The notes beneath the pieces are model-generated. The model made no database searches. It had not been told where the DNA came from and worked only from the letters and a program-made list of their open reading frames with translations. The position numbers were made by a program, and so were the translations under genes. Positions 1 through 9,417 of a DNA stretch of 64,000 nucleotides are shown here, piece by piece. The DNA comes from Planctomycetaceae bacterium (lineage in GTDB: Bacteria; Planctomycetota; Planctomycetia; Pirellulales; Thermoguttaceae). The stretch's first letter is position 1. Each line of letters begins with the position of its first letter. The stretch spans positions 1 through 64,000 of the forward strand of contig JAAYAY010000072.1 in the NCBI GenBank assembly GCA_012719125.1. The letters are read 5' to 3'.

Positions 1-178
1 AACTCCAGCCCCATCGGCCGGAAATTCAAACGTATCACACGAAAAACCAGAACCTCGACAACCGCCTTCAGAAAACGCCATACTACAGACCGCTCCCCCT
101 CACGCGGCGCAGCCGCTTCGTCCAACATTCCAACATTCCAACATTCCCTTCCCCACCTCGAACCACGTTCCCACTCCC
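1..178. other. Window-edge intergenic stretch with ATTCC-type repeats
   Basis: No coding frame is convincing here. Positions 121-149 hold three consecutive copies of the word AACATTCC. Just upstream is a short GC-rich hairpin, GCGGC at 104-108 and GCCGC at 112-116. The same ATTCC wording builds the long hairpin at 55088-55204, so this may be half of a related repeat. It lies directly upstream of the ABC exporter operon. No clear promoter was recognised. Confidence 0.4.
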
Positions 179-892
179 GTGATGACCACTTCGCCCCTCC
201 TCCGCCTCGAATCGGTCGACAAGGTCTTCCAGATGGGAGAGGTGGCGGTTCGCGCGCTCAACGACGTCTCGCTGGAGATTCGCGAGGGCGAATTCCTGGT
301 GATGGTGGGGCCGAGCGGGTCGGGCAAGTCGACGATCCTGAACATCGTGGGCGGACTCGATACGGCCACGGAAGGACGCGTGTTCTTCCGCGATCGGGAA
401 ATGACGTCGTTCACCGCCGCTGAGCTTACCCGCTATCGCCGCGATACCGTGGGGTTTGTCTTCCAGTTCTACAACCTCGTGCCCAACCTTTCGGCTCGCG
501 AAAACGTCATGGTCTCCACCGAGATCAGCGACGATCCGCTCGACGTGGACGAGGCGCTCGAAATGGTGGGACTCGAAGAGCGGCTCGACCACTTTCCCGC
601 TCAGATGTCGGGCGGAGAACAGCAACGGGTCGCAATCGCCCGGGCGCTGGCCAAGAACCCGGACTTGCTGCTCTGCGACGAGCCCACCGGGGCCCTCGAT
701 GTTGCCACCGGCAAGCTCGTGTTGCGGTTGCTCGTCGATCTGAAGACGCGGCTGGGTAAAACGGTCGTTTTGATTACCCACAACAGTGCCATCGCCCAGG
801 TGGCCGACCGCGTGATCCGCTTGCGGAGCGGACAAGTCGTCGAAGTGGCAGAGAACCCCGAGCCGCTTCCGCCCGAAGAGGTGACGTGGTGA
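179..892 (+). CDS. ABC transporter ATP-binding protein (MacB/LolD type)
   Basis: Cytoplasmic ATPase subunit of an exporter that couples ATP hydrolysis to an FtsX-type permease. The 237-residue product has Walker A GPSGSGKST at about residues 44-52, the signature SGGEQQRV near 143-150, Walker B LLLCDEPTG near 163-171 and the switch histidine in LITHN near 200. Length and motif spacing fit the LolD/MacB/FtsE family. Two starts are adjacent, GTG at 179 and ATG at 182, and either is possible. Its stop overlaps the permease start, so the two are translationally coupled. The adaptor gene follows, completing a MacAB-like set. The substrate is not visible from sequence. Confidence 0.93.
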   Translation: MMTTSPLLRLESVDKVFQMGEVAVRALNDVSLEIREGEFLVMVGPSGSGKSTILNIVGGLDTATEGRVFFRDREMTSFTAAELTRYRRDTVGFVFQFYNLVPNLSARENVMVSTEISDDPLDVDEALEMVGLEERLDHFPAQMSGGEQQRVAIARALAKNPDLLLCDEPTGALDVATGKLVLRLLVDLKTRLGKTVVLITHNSAIAQVADRVIRLRSGQVVEVAENPEPLPPEEVTW

Positions 893-3267
893 AGATCCTC
901 GATCACAAGCTGCGACGCGAGCTCTGGGCCAACGGTTGGCTGCTGCTGGCGATTCTCTGCATCATCGTGGTGGGGGTGGCCTGTTTCGTTTCGATGGGGT
1001 CGTCCTACAACAATCTTACTGAGGCCAAGGCCCGCTACTACCGGCAGTGCCGGATGGCCGATTTCTCGATCGAACTCAAGAAGGTGCCCGAAGCCGACCT
1101 GCGGCCGGTCGCTGAGCTGCCGGGGGTCGCCGAAATCCGGCCGCGCATCCAGTTCTTTTCGACCGTCGATCTCGACGCCGTGTCCGAACCGCTCAATGCG
1201 CTGGTCCTTTCCATGCCGGATCGGCACGAACGGGTGCTGAACGACGTCGTCGTCCAGCGAGGCGGCTACTTCACCGAGCGGCGCGAGAACGAAGTGATCG
1301 TCAACGACGCCTTCGCCGAGGCCAACAACCTGGCCCCCGGCGACTGGGTGCGACTCGTGCTCAACAATCGCAGCCAGGAACTCTACATCGTCGGTACGGC
1401 CATTTCGAGCGAATTCGTCTACATGCTCGCCCCGGGGACCATCGTGCCCGATCCCGAGCACTTCGGCGTCTTCTTTCTGAAACAGAGCTATGCCGAAGAC
1501 GTCTTCGATTTCGACGGGGCGGCCAACCAGGTCCTCGGCCGGCTGGTGCCCGACGCGCCCTGGACCACCCGCGAGATTCTCGATCGAGCCGAGCAGTTGC
1601 TGGGCGATTTCGGCGTGTTCACCACGATTCCGCTCGCCGACCAGGCGTCGAACAAGTACCTCAGCCAGGAGATCGGGGGACTGCGGTCGTTTGCCGTGTT
1701 CATGCCGATGATCTTTCTCGCGGTCGCAGCCCTGGTTCTGAACGTCCTGCTCACCCGGCTGGCCGAGCAGCAGCGAACCGTGGTCGGCACGCTCAAGGCG
1801 CTGGGTTACAGCGACGGACAAGTCTTCGCCCACTTCCTCAAGTTCGGCTTGGCCGTCGGACTGACGGGTGGTCTGGCCGGTTGTGCGCTGGGATACGTGC
1901 TGGCCGAACTGATGACGATGATGTATCAAACGATCTTCGAGTTCCCCGAGTTGCGCAATCGCTTCTACCCCGGCCTGATGGCGGCGGCCGTGTCGATCAG
2001 CCTGGCCTGCGCGGTCGTGGGGAGTCTTCGAGGAACGCGGGCCGTTCTGCGACTCAAGCCGGCCAAAGCCATGCGTCCCAAGCCGCCCAAGCGAGGCGGC
2101 AAAATTCTGCTGGAACGGGTCACGATCCTCTGGAACCGTCTGAGCGTCGGCTGGCGGATGGTGTTCCGCAGCGTCGTGCGGAGCCGATTGCGTTCCCTGG
2201 CGGGGATCTTCGCGGCCGCCATGGGCGCCGCCGTTCTGGCCAGCGGGTTCATGATGATCGAGGCCACCTACTACCTGATCGACTTCCAGTTTCGCTGGCT
2301 GCTCAAGAGCGACGTCGACCTGACCTTCTCGGACGAACGAGGACGCGATGCGCTGCTCGAAGCGGCGAACCTTCCGGGTGTCCGCTTGGCCGAACCGGTT
2401 CTCAACGTGGCGTGTACCTTCGAGAACGGGCACTTCCGCCATAAAGGCGCCGTGACGGGACTGCAGGCCGGGGCCACCCTGACCGTCCCCAGGGATACCC
2501 AGGCGCGACCGATCCGCGTTCCCCTGGTGGGGCTGGCGATGAGCGGCAAATTGGCCGAGATGCTGCACCTTGAAGCCGGCGACATGGTCACCATGCATCC
2601 GACCAAGGGGCTGCGGCATCCGCAACAGGTGCCGGTCGTCGAGATCTCCGACAGCTACATGGGCACCGCCGTCTATACCGACATCGACTACTTGAGCCGC
2701 CTGGTCGGCGAAGAGTTCGCTCTGACCGGCGTGCAATTGCAGATGGAAACCGATCCCGGCGAGCGAGACGCGTTCAACCGCCAACTCAAACGGCTGCCCG
2801 GCGTGCGCGGCGTGGCCAATCGGCAGTCGATGGTCAAGAGTATCGAAGATACGATCATCCTCAGCATGAACGTGTTCATCTTCGTGCTCGTGGGGTTCGC
2901 CGGCGTGATTTTCTTCGGCAGCATCCTCAACTCGTCGCTCGTCAGCCTGGCGGAACGGCAGCGGGAAGTCGCCACGCTGCGGGTGCTGGGCTACGGTCCC
3001 TGGCAGATCGGCAGCCTGCTGTTTCGCGAAAGCCTGGTGCTCACCGCCGCAGGAACCGCGCTGGGAATGCCGCTCGGCTACTTGCTGACGGTTGCCATGT
3101 CGATGAGCTACGATTCGGAACTGCTGCGTTTTCCCGTGGTTTCCTCGGCCACCACCTGGGTGATGACGGCCGTGCTGGCGGTGCTGTTCACCGTGCTGGC
3201 CTACCTGTTTGTTCAGTTGGCAATCCACCGCATGAACTGGCTGGAAGCGCTGCAGGCCAAGGAGTAG
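886..3267 (+). CDS. ABC transporter permease, duplicated FtsX domains
   Basis: A 793-residue inner-membrane permease partner of the preceding ATPase. A transmembrane segment at about residues 15-37 is followed by an extracytoplasmic domain and three helices near 270-385. A second N-terminal helix near 435-465, a second soluble domain and three helices near 660-785 follow. This is the duplicated architecture of large FtsX/MacB-like permeases. The motif QRTVVGTLKALGY and its second-half counterpart QREVATLRVLGY mark the two FtsX domains. The GTG start at 886 overlaps the ATPase stop at 890-892. The operon continues 5 bases later into the adaptor gene. Confidence 0.9.
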   Translation: MVKILDHKLRRELWANGWLLLAILCIIVVGVACFVSMGSSYNNLTEAKARYYRQCRMADFSIELKKVPEADLRPVAELPGVAEIRPRIQFFSTVDLDAVSEPLNALVLSMPDRHERVLNDVVVQRGGYFTERRENEVIVNDAFAEANNLAPGDWVRLVLNNRSQELYIVGTAISSEFVYMLAPGTIVPDPEHFGVFFLKQSYAEDVFDFDGAANQVLGRLVPDAPWTTREILDRAEQLLGDFGVFTTIPLADQASNKYLSQEIGGLRSFAVFMPMIFLAVAALVLNVLLTRLAEQQRTVVGTLKALGYSDGQVFAHFLKFGLAVGLTGGLAGCALGYVLAELMTMMYQTIFEFPELRNRFYPGLMAAAVSISLACAVVGSLRGTRAVLRLKPAKAMRPKPPKRGGKILLERVTILWNRLSVGWRMVFRSVVRSRLRSLAGIFAAAMGAAVLASGFMMIEATYYLIDFQFRWLLKSDVDLTFSDERGRDALLEAANLPGVRLAEPVLNVACTFENGHFRHKGAVTGLQAGATLTVPRDTQARPIRVPLVGLAMSGKLAEMLHLEAGDMVTMHPTKGLRHPQQVPVVEISDSYMGTAVYTDIDYLSRLVGEEFALTGVQLQMETDPGERDAFNRQLKRLPGVRGVANRQSMVKSIEDTIILSMNVFIFVLVGFAGVIFFGSILNSSLVSLAERQREVATLRVLGYGPWQIGSLLFRESLVLTAAGTALGMPLGYLLTVAMSMSYDSELLRFPVVSSATTWVMTAVLAVLFTVLAYLFVQLAIHRMNWLEALQAKE

Positions 3268-3272
3268 ATGTC

Positions 3273-4646
3273 ATGAAAACAACGACGTGGATCCTGATTG
3301 CGGCGGTGCTCGCGTGTGTTGTGGCGGGGGTAGGAGCGGCCGTGGCCCTGGCTCCGGGCGAGCCGGTCGACGTGGTTTCGGCAGACCGCGGCCCGATTCA
3401 GCAATTCATCGACGAGCGGGCGGTGACCCGGCTGCCGCGGACCTACCTGATTTCCATGCCCTACGCCGCCCGGATTGAGGAGATCACGCTGCGCGAAGGC
3501 GACCGCGTCGAGAAAGACAATCCCGACAAACCGCTGGTCAAAATGGTCCCGGAAGACCTGGAACTTGCCGTGGCCGAAGCCGAGGCAGCCGTCGAGCGGC
3601 TCGACGCTACGATCGCCGAGAACATGAGCAAGGACATGGAAGAGCTTGCCATGCGCCAGTCGTACGAAGTCGTCCGATCGATGCGCGATACGATCAAGGC
3701 GGCCGAGACTCGCGTCGAATCCGGCACCGAGAAGAAAGCCTACAACAAGCGCCGCTTCGACCGGCTCGATCAAGCCTACAAGAGCGGTGCAATCACCGAC
3801 GAAGAACACGATCGCGTCTACCTCGACTACGTGACCGCCGGCTTCGATCTCGCCCAGGACGAACTCGTTCTGCGGATCACCAAGGCGCTCACCGTGGCGG
3901 TCGAGATCTTTCCGGAAATGATCAACCAGATGGTCAAGGATAAGTCGCTCGCCGACGCCGTGCTCAAGAAGCAGCGGGCGGAGGCGGCGGCGGTCCTCGA
4001 ACAGGTCAAGCTGCGCCGGCAGCGCGGAACCATCGTCAGCCCCGTCGACGGCGTCGTGCTGCATCGCTATGTCACCGACGAGCGATTCCTCGGCGCCGGC
4101 GAGCCGCTGCTGGAGATCGGCCGGCTCGAAGATCTCGAAATCGAGGTCGATCTGCTCAGCGTCGACGTGGTCGACGCCAAGGTCGGCGATCGGGTGGAAA
4201 TCTACGGCCCGGCCGTCGGCGCCGTTCCTGCCAAGGGACGAGTCGCCAAGGTCTATCCCGCCGGATTCACCAAGATCAGTTCGCTGGGCGTCGAGCAGCA
4301 GCGGGTCAAGGTGATTGTGGCCGTCGAACCGGAGGATCTCAAACGACTTGCCGAAGAGCGCCGCGTCCAGGTGGGCTATCGCGTGCGGGTGAAGATCGTC
4401 ACCGACGAGCGCGACAACGTGCTGGTCGTTCCCCGTTCGTCCCTGTTCCGCGGAGCCGGCAAGCAATGGCAGCTCTTCGTGGCCGCGGGAAACCGGGCCC
4501 GGCTGCGCACCGTGGAAGTCGGCCTGATGAACGACCGGCTGGCAGAAATCATCTCGGGGCTCGAGGCGGGCGAGCGTGTGATCCGAACCCCGCCGAGCAA
4601 CCTGACCGACGGCGGAAAGGTGGCGGCGCGGCTGGCACGAGAATGA
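3273..4646 (+). CDS. HlyD/MacA-like periplasmic adaptor subunit
   Basis: A 457-residue membrane-fusion protein expected to link the ABC permease to the outer envelope. An N-terminal membrane anchor spans about residues 5-26. It is followed by a lipoyl-like half (IEEITLREGDRVEKDNP), a long helical hairpin rich in Glu, Lys and Arg at about residues 90-240, the second lipoyl half (GTIVSPVDGVVLHRYV) and beta-barrel sequence. The gene begins six bases after the permease stop, so it is the third gene of the exporter operon. The family assignment is firm; the cargo is unknown. Confidence 0.88.
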   Translation: MKTTTWILIAAVLACVVAGVGAAVALAPGEPVDVVSADRGPIQQFIDERAVTRLPRTYLISMPYAARIEEITLREGDRVEKDNPDKPLVKMVPEDLELAVAEAEAAVERLDATIAENMSKDMEELAMRQSYEVVRSMRDTIKAAETRVESGTEKKAYNKRRFDRLDQAYKSGAITDEEHDRVYLDYVTAGFDLAQDELVLRITKALTVAVEIFPEMINQMVKDKSLADAVLKKQRAEAAAVLEQVKLRRQRGTIVSPVDGVVLHRYVTDERFLGAGEPLLEIGRLEDLEIEVDLLSVDVVDAKVGDRVEIYGPAVGAVPAKGRVAKVYPAGFTKISSLGVEQQRVKVIVAVEPEDLKRLAEERRVQVGYRVRVKIVTDERDNVLVVPRSSLFRGAGKQWQLFVAAGNRARLRTVEVGLMNDRLAEIISGLEAGERVIRTPPSNLTDGGKVAARLARE

Positions 4647-4745
4647 GAGGTACCATGGGGTTTGAAAGGGGTCAAGGGGTCGGATCAGCCGGTGGGCGCT
4701 TTGGCCGGTTGTGAGTATTTCGAGCCGGGGGGCGCCTGTGGCCGA

Positions 4746-4859
4746 TCATGGATTTTCGGGGGACTTGGCCGCGTTCTTCAGCCGGTAGCTGTTGCCCTTG
4801 ATTTGGATCAGTTCGGCGTTGAATCGAATCACCGAAAACAGTGAACCGTTGGCAGTTAC
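4746..4859 (-). pseudogene. Possible remnant of an IS21-type IstB helper C-terminus
   Basis: On the minus strand a 37-codon stretch ends in a stop at 4746. Its words AELIQIKGNSYRLKN resemble the C-terminal tail of IstB ATP-binding helper proteins of IS21-family elements, which typically end near GxSYRL. Nothing upstream in this frame looks like the AAA+ core; it runs straight into araA, read there in the wrong frame. If the reading is right, this is a transposon scar between the exporter operon and araA. The resemblance is from memory of the family and is short. Confidence 0.4.
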
Positions 4860-4930
4860 CGGCCAACCGATCGGGCCGGCGGGGAATCCGCAGCTTGAGA
4901 CTGGGCCCGACATGTCTGAGGGCGGCAGTG

Positions 4931-6436
4931 CTACAAGCCCTTGGCGAGATGGTAATACATCTCGTTCCACCGGAGCCGGTCCTTCAACTCGGCGATCCTG
5001 GTGTCGGCGTCGATGCGAACGAGTTCCAGCCCGGCAATGTCGGCAAAGTCCTCCAAGTACTCGGTACCGATCGCCTGGCTGAACCCGGTGTGATGGGGGC
5101 CGCCCGCGTGAATCCAGGCGGCAGCGCCGATCTTGAGATTGGGTCGCGGCACCCAGAGCGCCCGGGCCACGGGCAAGCGGGGCAGCGGCTCCTGCGGTTC
5201 GACCACGTCGATTTCGTTGACGAGCATGCGGAAGCGATTGCCCATGTCCACGATGGCCGCATTCACGCCGGGGCCGGCCGGTGCGCTGAACACGAGCCGC
5301 ACCGGATCCTCCTTGCCGCCGATCGAAAGCGGATAGATCTCGGCCGACGGCTTGCCGGACGCAATCGACTCGCAAATCTCCAGCATGTGGGCGCCCAGGA
5401 CCTTCGGGCCAGCCGGATCGAGGTGGTAGGTATAATCTTCCATGAACGACGTGCCGCCAGGCAATCCCGCCGCCATCACCTTCATCCAGCGGACCAGGGC
5501 GGCCGTCTTCCAGTCCCCCTCGGCCCCGAACCCGTAACCGTCGGCCATCAGCCGCTGCACGGCGATGCCGGGCAACTGCTTCATGCCGTGGAGGTTCTCG
5601 AACGTATCGGTGAAGCCCGTGAAACTGCCCTGCTGGAGGAATGCCCGAAGGCCGAGTTCCGCACGGGCCGCTTCGCGAAGATCGTTCCGTCTCGCACCGC
5701 CCGGCCGGATCTCCGGCGCCACGTGATAGCGCTGGTCGTATTCCGCGACAAGTCGATCGATCTCGGTATCGCCGACGGCACCGATGGCTTGTACCAGGTC
5801 GCCCACGCCGTAGCCGTTGACTGAGTACCCGAGCCGGATCTGGGCCTCGACCTTGTCGCCTTCTGTGACGGCCACCTCGCGCATGTTGTCGCCGAATCGG
5901 GCGATCTTGCCGGTCTGCGAATCGGCCCAGGCCGCGGCCGCTCGCGTCCACACGGCCAGGTCGGCTACGACCTGCGGATCCTGCCAGTGGCCCACGATCA
6001 CCTTGCGATCCCGCCGCATCCGAGTGCCGATGAACCCGAACTCCCGGTCGCCGTGGGCCGACTGGTTCAGGTTCATGAAATCCATGTCGATCGTCGACCA
6101 GGGGATATCGCGGCCGAACTGGGTGTGCAGGTGGCAGAACGGCTTGCTGAGCGCCTTCAGCCCGCCGATCCACATCTTGGCCGGAGAAAACGTGTGCATC
6201 CAGGTAATCAATCCGATGCACGGATCAGCCCCTGATGCTTCAAGGCACAGCCGGCGGATCGCCTCGGGCGTCGTGAGGATCGGCTTGAATACGATCCGCA
6301 CCGGGATCTCGGCGGCCCCGTTGAGTGCTTCTGCGATCGTCCTGGAGTTCTCGGCCACCTGACGGAGCGTTTCGTCGCCGTAAAGGTGCTGGCTCCCGGT
6401 GGCAAACCAGACTTCATACTGCTTCAGATCGAACAT
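4931..6436 (-). CDS. araA: L-arabinose isomerase
   Basis: Cytoplasmic metal-dependent isomerase converting L-arabinose to L-ribulose. At 501 residues it matches the usual family length. Recognisable blocks are the N-terminal [27 protein letters not shown], the catalytic region [10 protein letters not shown] and [11 protein letters not shown] supplying metal-binding glutamates, and the C-terminal histidine pair in [13 protein letters not shown]. The ATG at 6436 gives the canonical N-terminus. No araB or araD neighbours are present, so the rest of the pathway must be elsewhere. The upstream gene on the same strand encodes a secreted beta-helix protein, which fits plant-polysaccharide use, although a shared transcript is only inferred. 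Confidence 0.95.
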   Translation of the reverse strand: MFDLKQYEVWFATGSQHLYGDETLRQVAENSRTIAEALNGAAEIPVRIVFKPILTTPEAIRRLCLEASGADPCIGLITWMHTFSPAKMWIGGLKALSKPFCHLHTQFGRDIPWSTIDMDFMNLNQSAHGDREFGFIGTRMRRDRKVIVGHWQDPQVVADLAVWTRAAAAWADSQTGKIARFGDNMREVAVTEGDKVEAQIRLGYSVNGYGVGDLVQAIGAVGDTEIDRLVAEYDQRYHVAPEIRPGGARRNDLREAARAELGLRAFLQQGSFTGFTDTFENLHGMKQLPGIAVQRLMADGYGFGAEGDWKTAALVRWMKVMAAGLPGGTSFMEDYTYHLDPAGPKVLGAHMLEICESIASGKPSAEIYPLSIGGKEDPVRLVFSAPAGPGVNAAIVDMGNRFRMLVNEIDVVEPQEPLPRLPVARALWVPRPNLKIGAAAWIHAGGPHHTGFSQAIGTEYLEDFADIAGLELVRIDADTRIAELKDRLRWNEMYYHLAKGL

Positions 6437-6499
6437 GTTAGCCAGCTTTCCTTTGCTGTCCGTTGAAAAGGGAATTTGCCAAACGTTTCCGCCATGCCG

Positions 6500-8905
6500 T
6501 CACTTCAACTGCAACGTCCCTGCCTGATCGAGTTGCCAGGACTGGCCGAGCGTCCCTTCCCAGCAGCGCCAGACGTTGTCCTGGCTGCGGTAGATGGTGA
6601 GATTGAAGGGGATCTTCATACCGGCGGCAGGCTTCAGGCCGAGAGCGTTCCAGGGGACGGCCCATTCCGCCTTCCACCCGCCGCGATCCTTGCCGTAGGG
6701 CCTGGCGGCGAAGCGAACCGCCTTGCCCAACCGCTCTGCATCGGCGGCCGAGGTTCCGGCGTCGGTGACGCTTTGCAGCGTGCCGCCGGGATAACCGCGA
6801 AGCACGAAGATCACCGGGCCACCGTCGGCCGTCTTGCCGGCCAGGGCGATTTCGGCGCCGTCGTCCTGGCCCCAAGCGGTCCCGTCGCGGAGTTTGGCGA
6901 CGTCGAAGGTGACAAAGTTGAGCGATACGTAAAGGCACTGGTCGTCGTAACTCAATCGGGCAAAGACGGGGGCTCCGCTGGCGCTCCAGCGAGAAGGAGT
7001 CCGGTCGAGACGCACGAGATCGCCGGGCCACTCGTCCGAGCCGATTTCGCCGTCGATGGTCGGCGGCGCAGCCACACGCAGGGCGGTTGCCGACCAGGTC
7101 ATGCGCTTGGGTTCCGTGACGGGAGGCATGGCGTCGTCGATGGTGAATCGCTGGGGCCGGCCGTCCTTGGTCAGGCCGTTGCGGAACACCCGGTTGCCTT
7201 TCCAGACGGTCACGGCGTTGGGCGGGGCAACGGTGATGTTGCCCGGGGCGACGAGGGTGTTGTTCTCCAGTTTGCAGTCGGCCGATCGCTGGAAGCTGAG
7301 CGACATGTCGCCATCGCAGACGAACACGTTATTGCGGATGGTGATGTTGGTGGTGATGTGATTGTGGGTGGGCCGCTCGACGCCGATGGAGACATTGTTT
7401 TCGACGATGCAGTCTTCGGCCCCCTCGTCGAGGTAGTAGGCCGACACGCCGTAGCCTTCGCCCATCTTGACCACGTCGCGGACGACGTTGCCGCGGAGGA
7501 TGGCTTGCTTCATGCCGCCGTAGATGGCGCCTCCGTCGTGCATCTCGAGCATCACGCGGGAGATCAGGCTTTCTTCGATGAGCAGGCCTTCGCCGCCGCC
7601 GGCGATGCCGGTGTAGGGCGTGTCGTGGATCTCGTTGCGGTAGAGGTGCAGGCCTTTTCCTTCCGCGTTCCGCGAACCGTAGGCTCCGACCGCGATCGCG
7701 CTGGGGTAGTAGAGGCCCACGTGGTGGATATGGTTGTTGGCGATCAGCGTGCCGGCGCCGCTTGTGCGGACGGCGCCCGCTCCGGTGTGATGGAGGAGGC
7801 AATCGACGATCTTCGAATCGTTGAGGGCTCCGGACTGGACGGCCCAGCCGCCCACGCAACTGACGTCGAGCCCTTCGAGGGCGCAGTTTCGGGCCCGATC
7901 GATCCGCACGGCTCCGTCGAAGGCGTAGGCGCCGAACCCGCCGGCCTTGAGCGGCGTGGTGGTCGCCTGGAGAGTCAGCCCGCGAAGGGTGACGCCGGTG
8001 ATCTCCTTCTGCCGGCTGCCGGCCAGTTGGATGATCCGTTCGAGCCGTGGGGCAACCACCTTGGCTTTGGTCATGTCTTCGCCGGGCAGCGGCCAGTAGA
8101 CGATCTTGCCGCGAGTGCGATCGAGGTACCACTGGCCGGGCCGGGTCATGCCCTCGCGGGTGTTGAAGACGGCATACTTCTTCACGCCGAAGGAACCGGG
8201 GGGCGACTTGGTCGGCGTCGAGAAGATCAGAGCGTGGCGCTGAGTGTCGTTGGCTTTCACGCCGACCATCGACTCGTCCCACATGTGGTAGACGCGTACT
8301 TCGGCGTTGTTGACGTCGAGACTGGGCGGGATGTCGTTGGGATCGTAGAGCATGGTGGTCAGTTCTTCGTCGGTCGGCTTTCGATCCCAGCCGCCGCCGA
8401 CCGACGAAAGCCAGCGGACGTCGAAGACGCTCTTGTGGAGGAAGGTTCCCGATTCAGGGAAGCGGGCTCGTTCGGGCATCCGGCCGTTGACCACCAGGGC
8501 CCGGAAGTCCCAGGTTCCCGCCTTCACTTCCGGCACGTCGGCCGCCCAGAACTTGTCGCCGTCGGGCTGCCAGCCGGAAACCATGGAACCGCCGTAGAGC
8601 GTGGCAGTCCCGCCTTCGCCGGCCTCGATGACGAGCCCGTTATCTTGCGGATCGAGCACGAGCGGATCGGCCAGGAAGTATTCGCCCGGCATGACGACGA
8701 TGCGATGCGGGCCGGCTTCGGCCTTTCGTGCGGCGTCGCGAGCGGCCTGGAGGGTGGCAAGGGGTTTTTCTTGGGAGCCGGGGTTGGAATCGTGGCCCGT
8801 GGGGGCGACGGTGAAGGTGGCGGCGTGGGCGGCGGGCGTGAGGCTCCATAGCGCCGTGGCGATAGTGGCGAGGATCAAGACTAGGTGACTGGCTCTAAGC
8901 TTCAT
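6500..8905 (-). CDS. Secreted right-handed beta-helix protein with C-terminal CBM9-like domain
   Basis: An 801-residue exported protein. Residues 1-28 form a Sec signal peptide ending AAHA. A parallel beta-helix follows, with many short repeats carrying Asn and Gly ladders (for example VENNVSIG, IRNNVFV and LENNTLV) at about residues 280-560. The segment PGQWYLDRTRGKIVYWP is typical of beta-helix glycosidases and lyases. Residues about 610-800 (PPTIDGEIGSDEWPGD at the start, WEGTLGQSW near the end) look like a CBM9-type sugar-binding fold. The substrate is unknown; adjacency to araA suggests an arabinose-containing polysaccharide. The enzymatic class was not determined from catalytic residues. 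Confidence 0.8.
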   Translation of the reverse strand: MKLRASHLVLILATIATALWSLTPAAHAATFTVAPTGHDSNPGSQEKPLATLQAARDAARKAEAGPHRIVVMPGEYFLADPLVLDPQDNGLVIEAGEGGTATLYGGSMVSGWQPDGDKFWAADVPEVKAGTWDFRALVVNGRMPERARFPESGTFLHKSVFDVRWLSSVGGGWDRKPTDEELTTMLYDPNDIPPSLDVNNAEVRVYHMWDESMVGVKANDTQRHALIFSTPTKSPPGSFGVKKYAVFNTREGMTRPGQWYLDRTRGKIVYWPLPGEDMTKAKVVAPRLERIIQLAGSRQKEITGVTLRGLTLQATTTPLKAGGFGAYAFDGAVRIDRARNCALEGLDVSCVGGWAVQSGALNDSKIVDCLLHHTGAGAVRTSGAGTLIANNHIHHVGLYYPSAIAVGAYGSRNAEGKGLHLYRNEIHDTPYTGIAGGGEGLLIEESLISRVMLEMHDGGAIYGGMKQAILRGNVVRDVVKMGEGYGVSAYYLDEGAEDCIVENNVSIGVERPTHNHITTNITIRNNVFVCDGDMSLSFQRSADCKLENNTLVAPGNITVAPPNAVTVWKGNRVFRNGLTKDGRPQRFTIDDAMPPVTEPKRMTWSATALRVAAPPTIDGEIGSDEWPGDLVRLDRTPSRWSASGAPVFARLSYDDQCLYVSLNFVTFDVAKLRDGTAWGQDDGAEIALAGKTADGGPVIFVLRGYPGGTLQSVTDAGTSAADAERLGKAVRFAARPYGKDRGGWKAEWAVPWNALGLKPAAGMKIPFNLTIYRSQDNVWRCWEGTLGQSWQLDQAGTLQLK

Positions 8906-9180
8906 GGCAATGCTCGTGTAACTCGCGAGTCCGGTTTCGGGGAGGCTGGCACAACTCTTGATGGACGATGCTCAGCATACTCATGAACTGGGGCGTATGC
9001 GAGTGCCAGGCTGCCCCGCAGCAAGCCCTTCTCTATCTTGTCTATTTTCTCGAATTTGACATTGCACAGGTTCGCCGTGTGCACCATAATGCGACGTGGG
9101 TTTGTCGGGGGTTGTGCTGCAACCTGCCGAATGCTTCACGGTAGCTATTGTCTGACTCCAGGACCGACACGGAGGTTGAG
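8906..9180. other. Divergent intergenic region
   Basis: This spacer separates the beta-helix gene (minus) from the three-gene accessory operon (plus) and should hold both promoters. A TTGACA-like hexamer lies at 9056-9061 on the plus strand. I see no -10 element at a normal spacing, so no promoter is called. A good Shine-Dalgarno, GGAGG at 9171-9175, sits just before the ATG at 9181. Base composition is less GC-rich than in the flanking housekeeping genes. Confidence 0.5.
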
Positions 9181-9417
9181 ATGGTCGAGGGTCACTCGTG
9201 TCCGAGGATAGAGTTGGAGGCCGCTCGTCTGGCCGATGAATGGGAAAGCCTGTTTTCCGCGGAACTGAAATTGGCGGCCGAACAGCTTGCGAAACCCGCT
9301 TCCATGATCACGGTCGATCATTACTGCCAAGCGGTTCCTACCGCCATATCCGCGGTGTTGCGCGCTGTGGAAGCAGCAACCATCGGAGTCACGCATGCCC
9401 GACGAAGAACCGCTTGA
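9181..9417 (+). CDS. Small helical protein, first gene of an accessory operon
   Basis: A 78-residue protein with no recognised family. It appears entirely alpha-helical and alanine/leucine-rich, with a central stretch containing a lone His-Tyr-Cys (DHYCQAV). The ATG at 9181 is chosen because GGAGG lies five bases upstream; an in-frame TTG at 9148 would add 11 residues but lacks such a site. Its 3' end overlaps the next gene by 23 bases, implying co-translation and probably partnership. The small-helical-protein-then-larger-protein order resembles paired systems such as toxin-antitoxin or immunity pairs, but no motif proves that. Confidence 0.6.
   Translation: MVEGHSCPRIELEAARLADEWESLFSAELKLAAEQLAKPASMITVDHYCQAVPTAISAVLRAVEAATIGVTHARRRTA

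Noticed and set aside
601-3228. 875-residue minus-strand ORF opposite the ABC genes
   Set aside because: A shadow created by high third-position GC. It lacks any family motif and lies opposite a complete, well-supported FtsX permease and ATPase.
9056-9089. Promoter TTGACA...CATAAT before the accessory operon
   Set aside because: The spacing is about 23 bases, too long for a sigma70 promoter.
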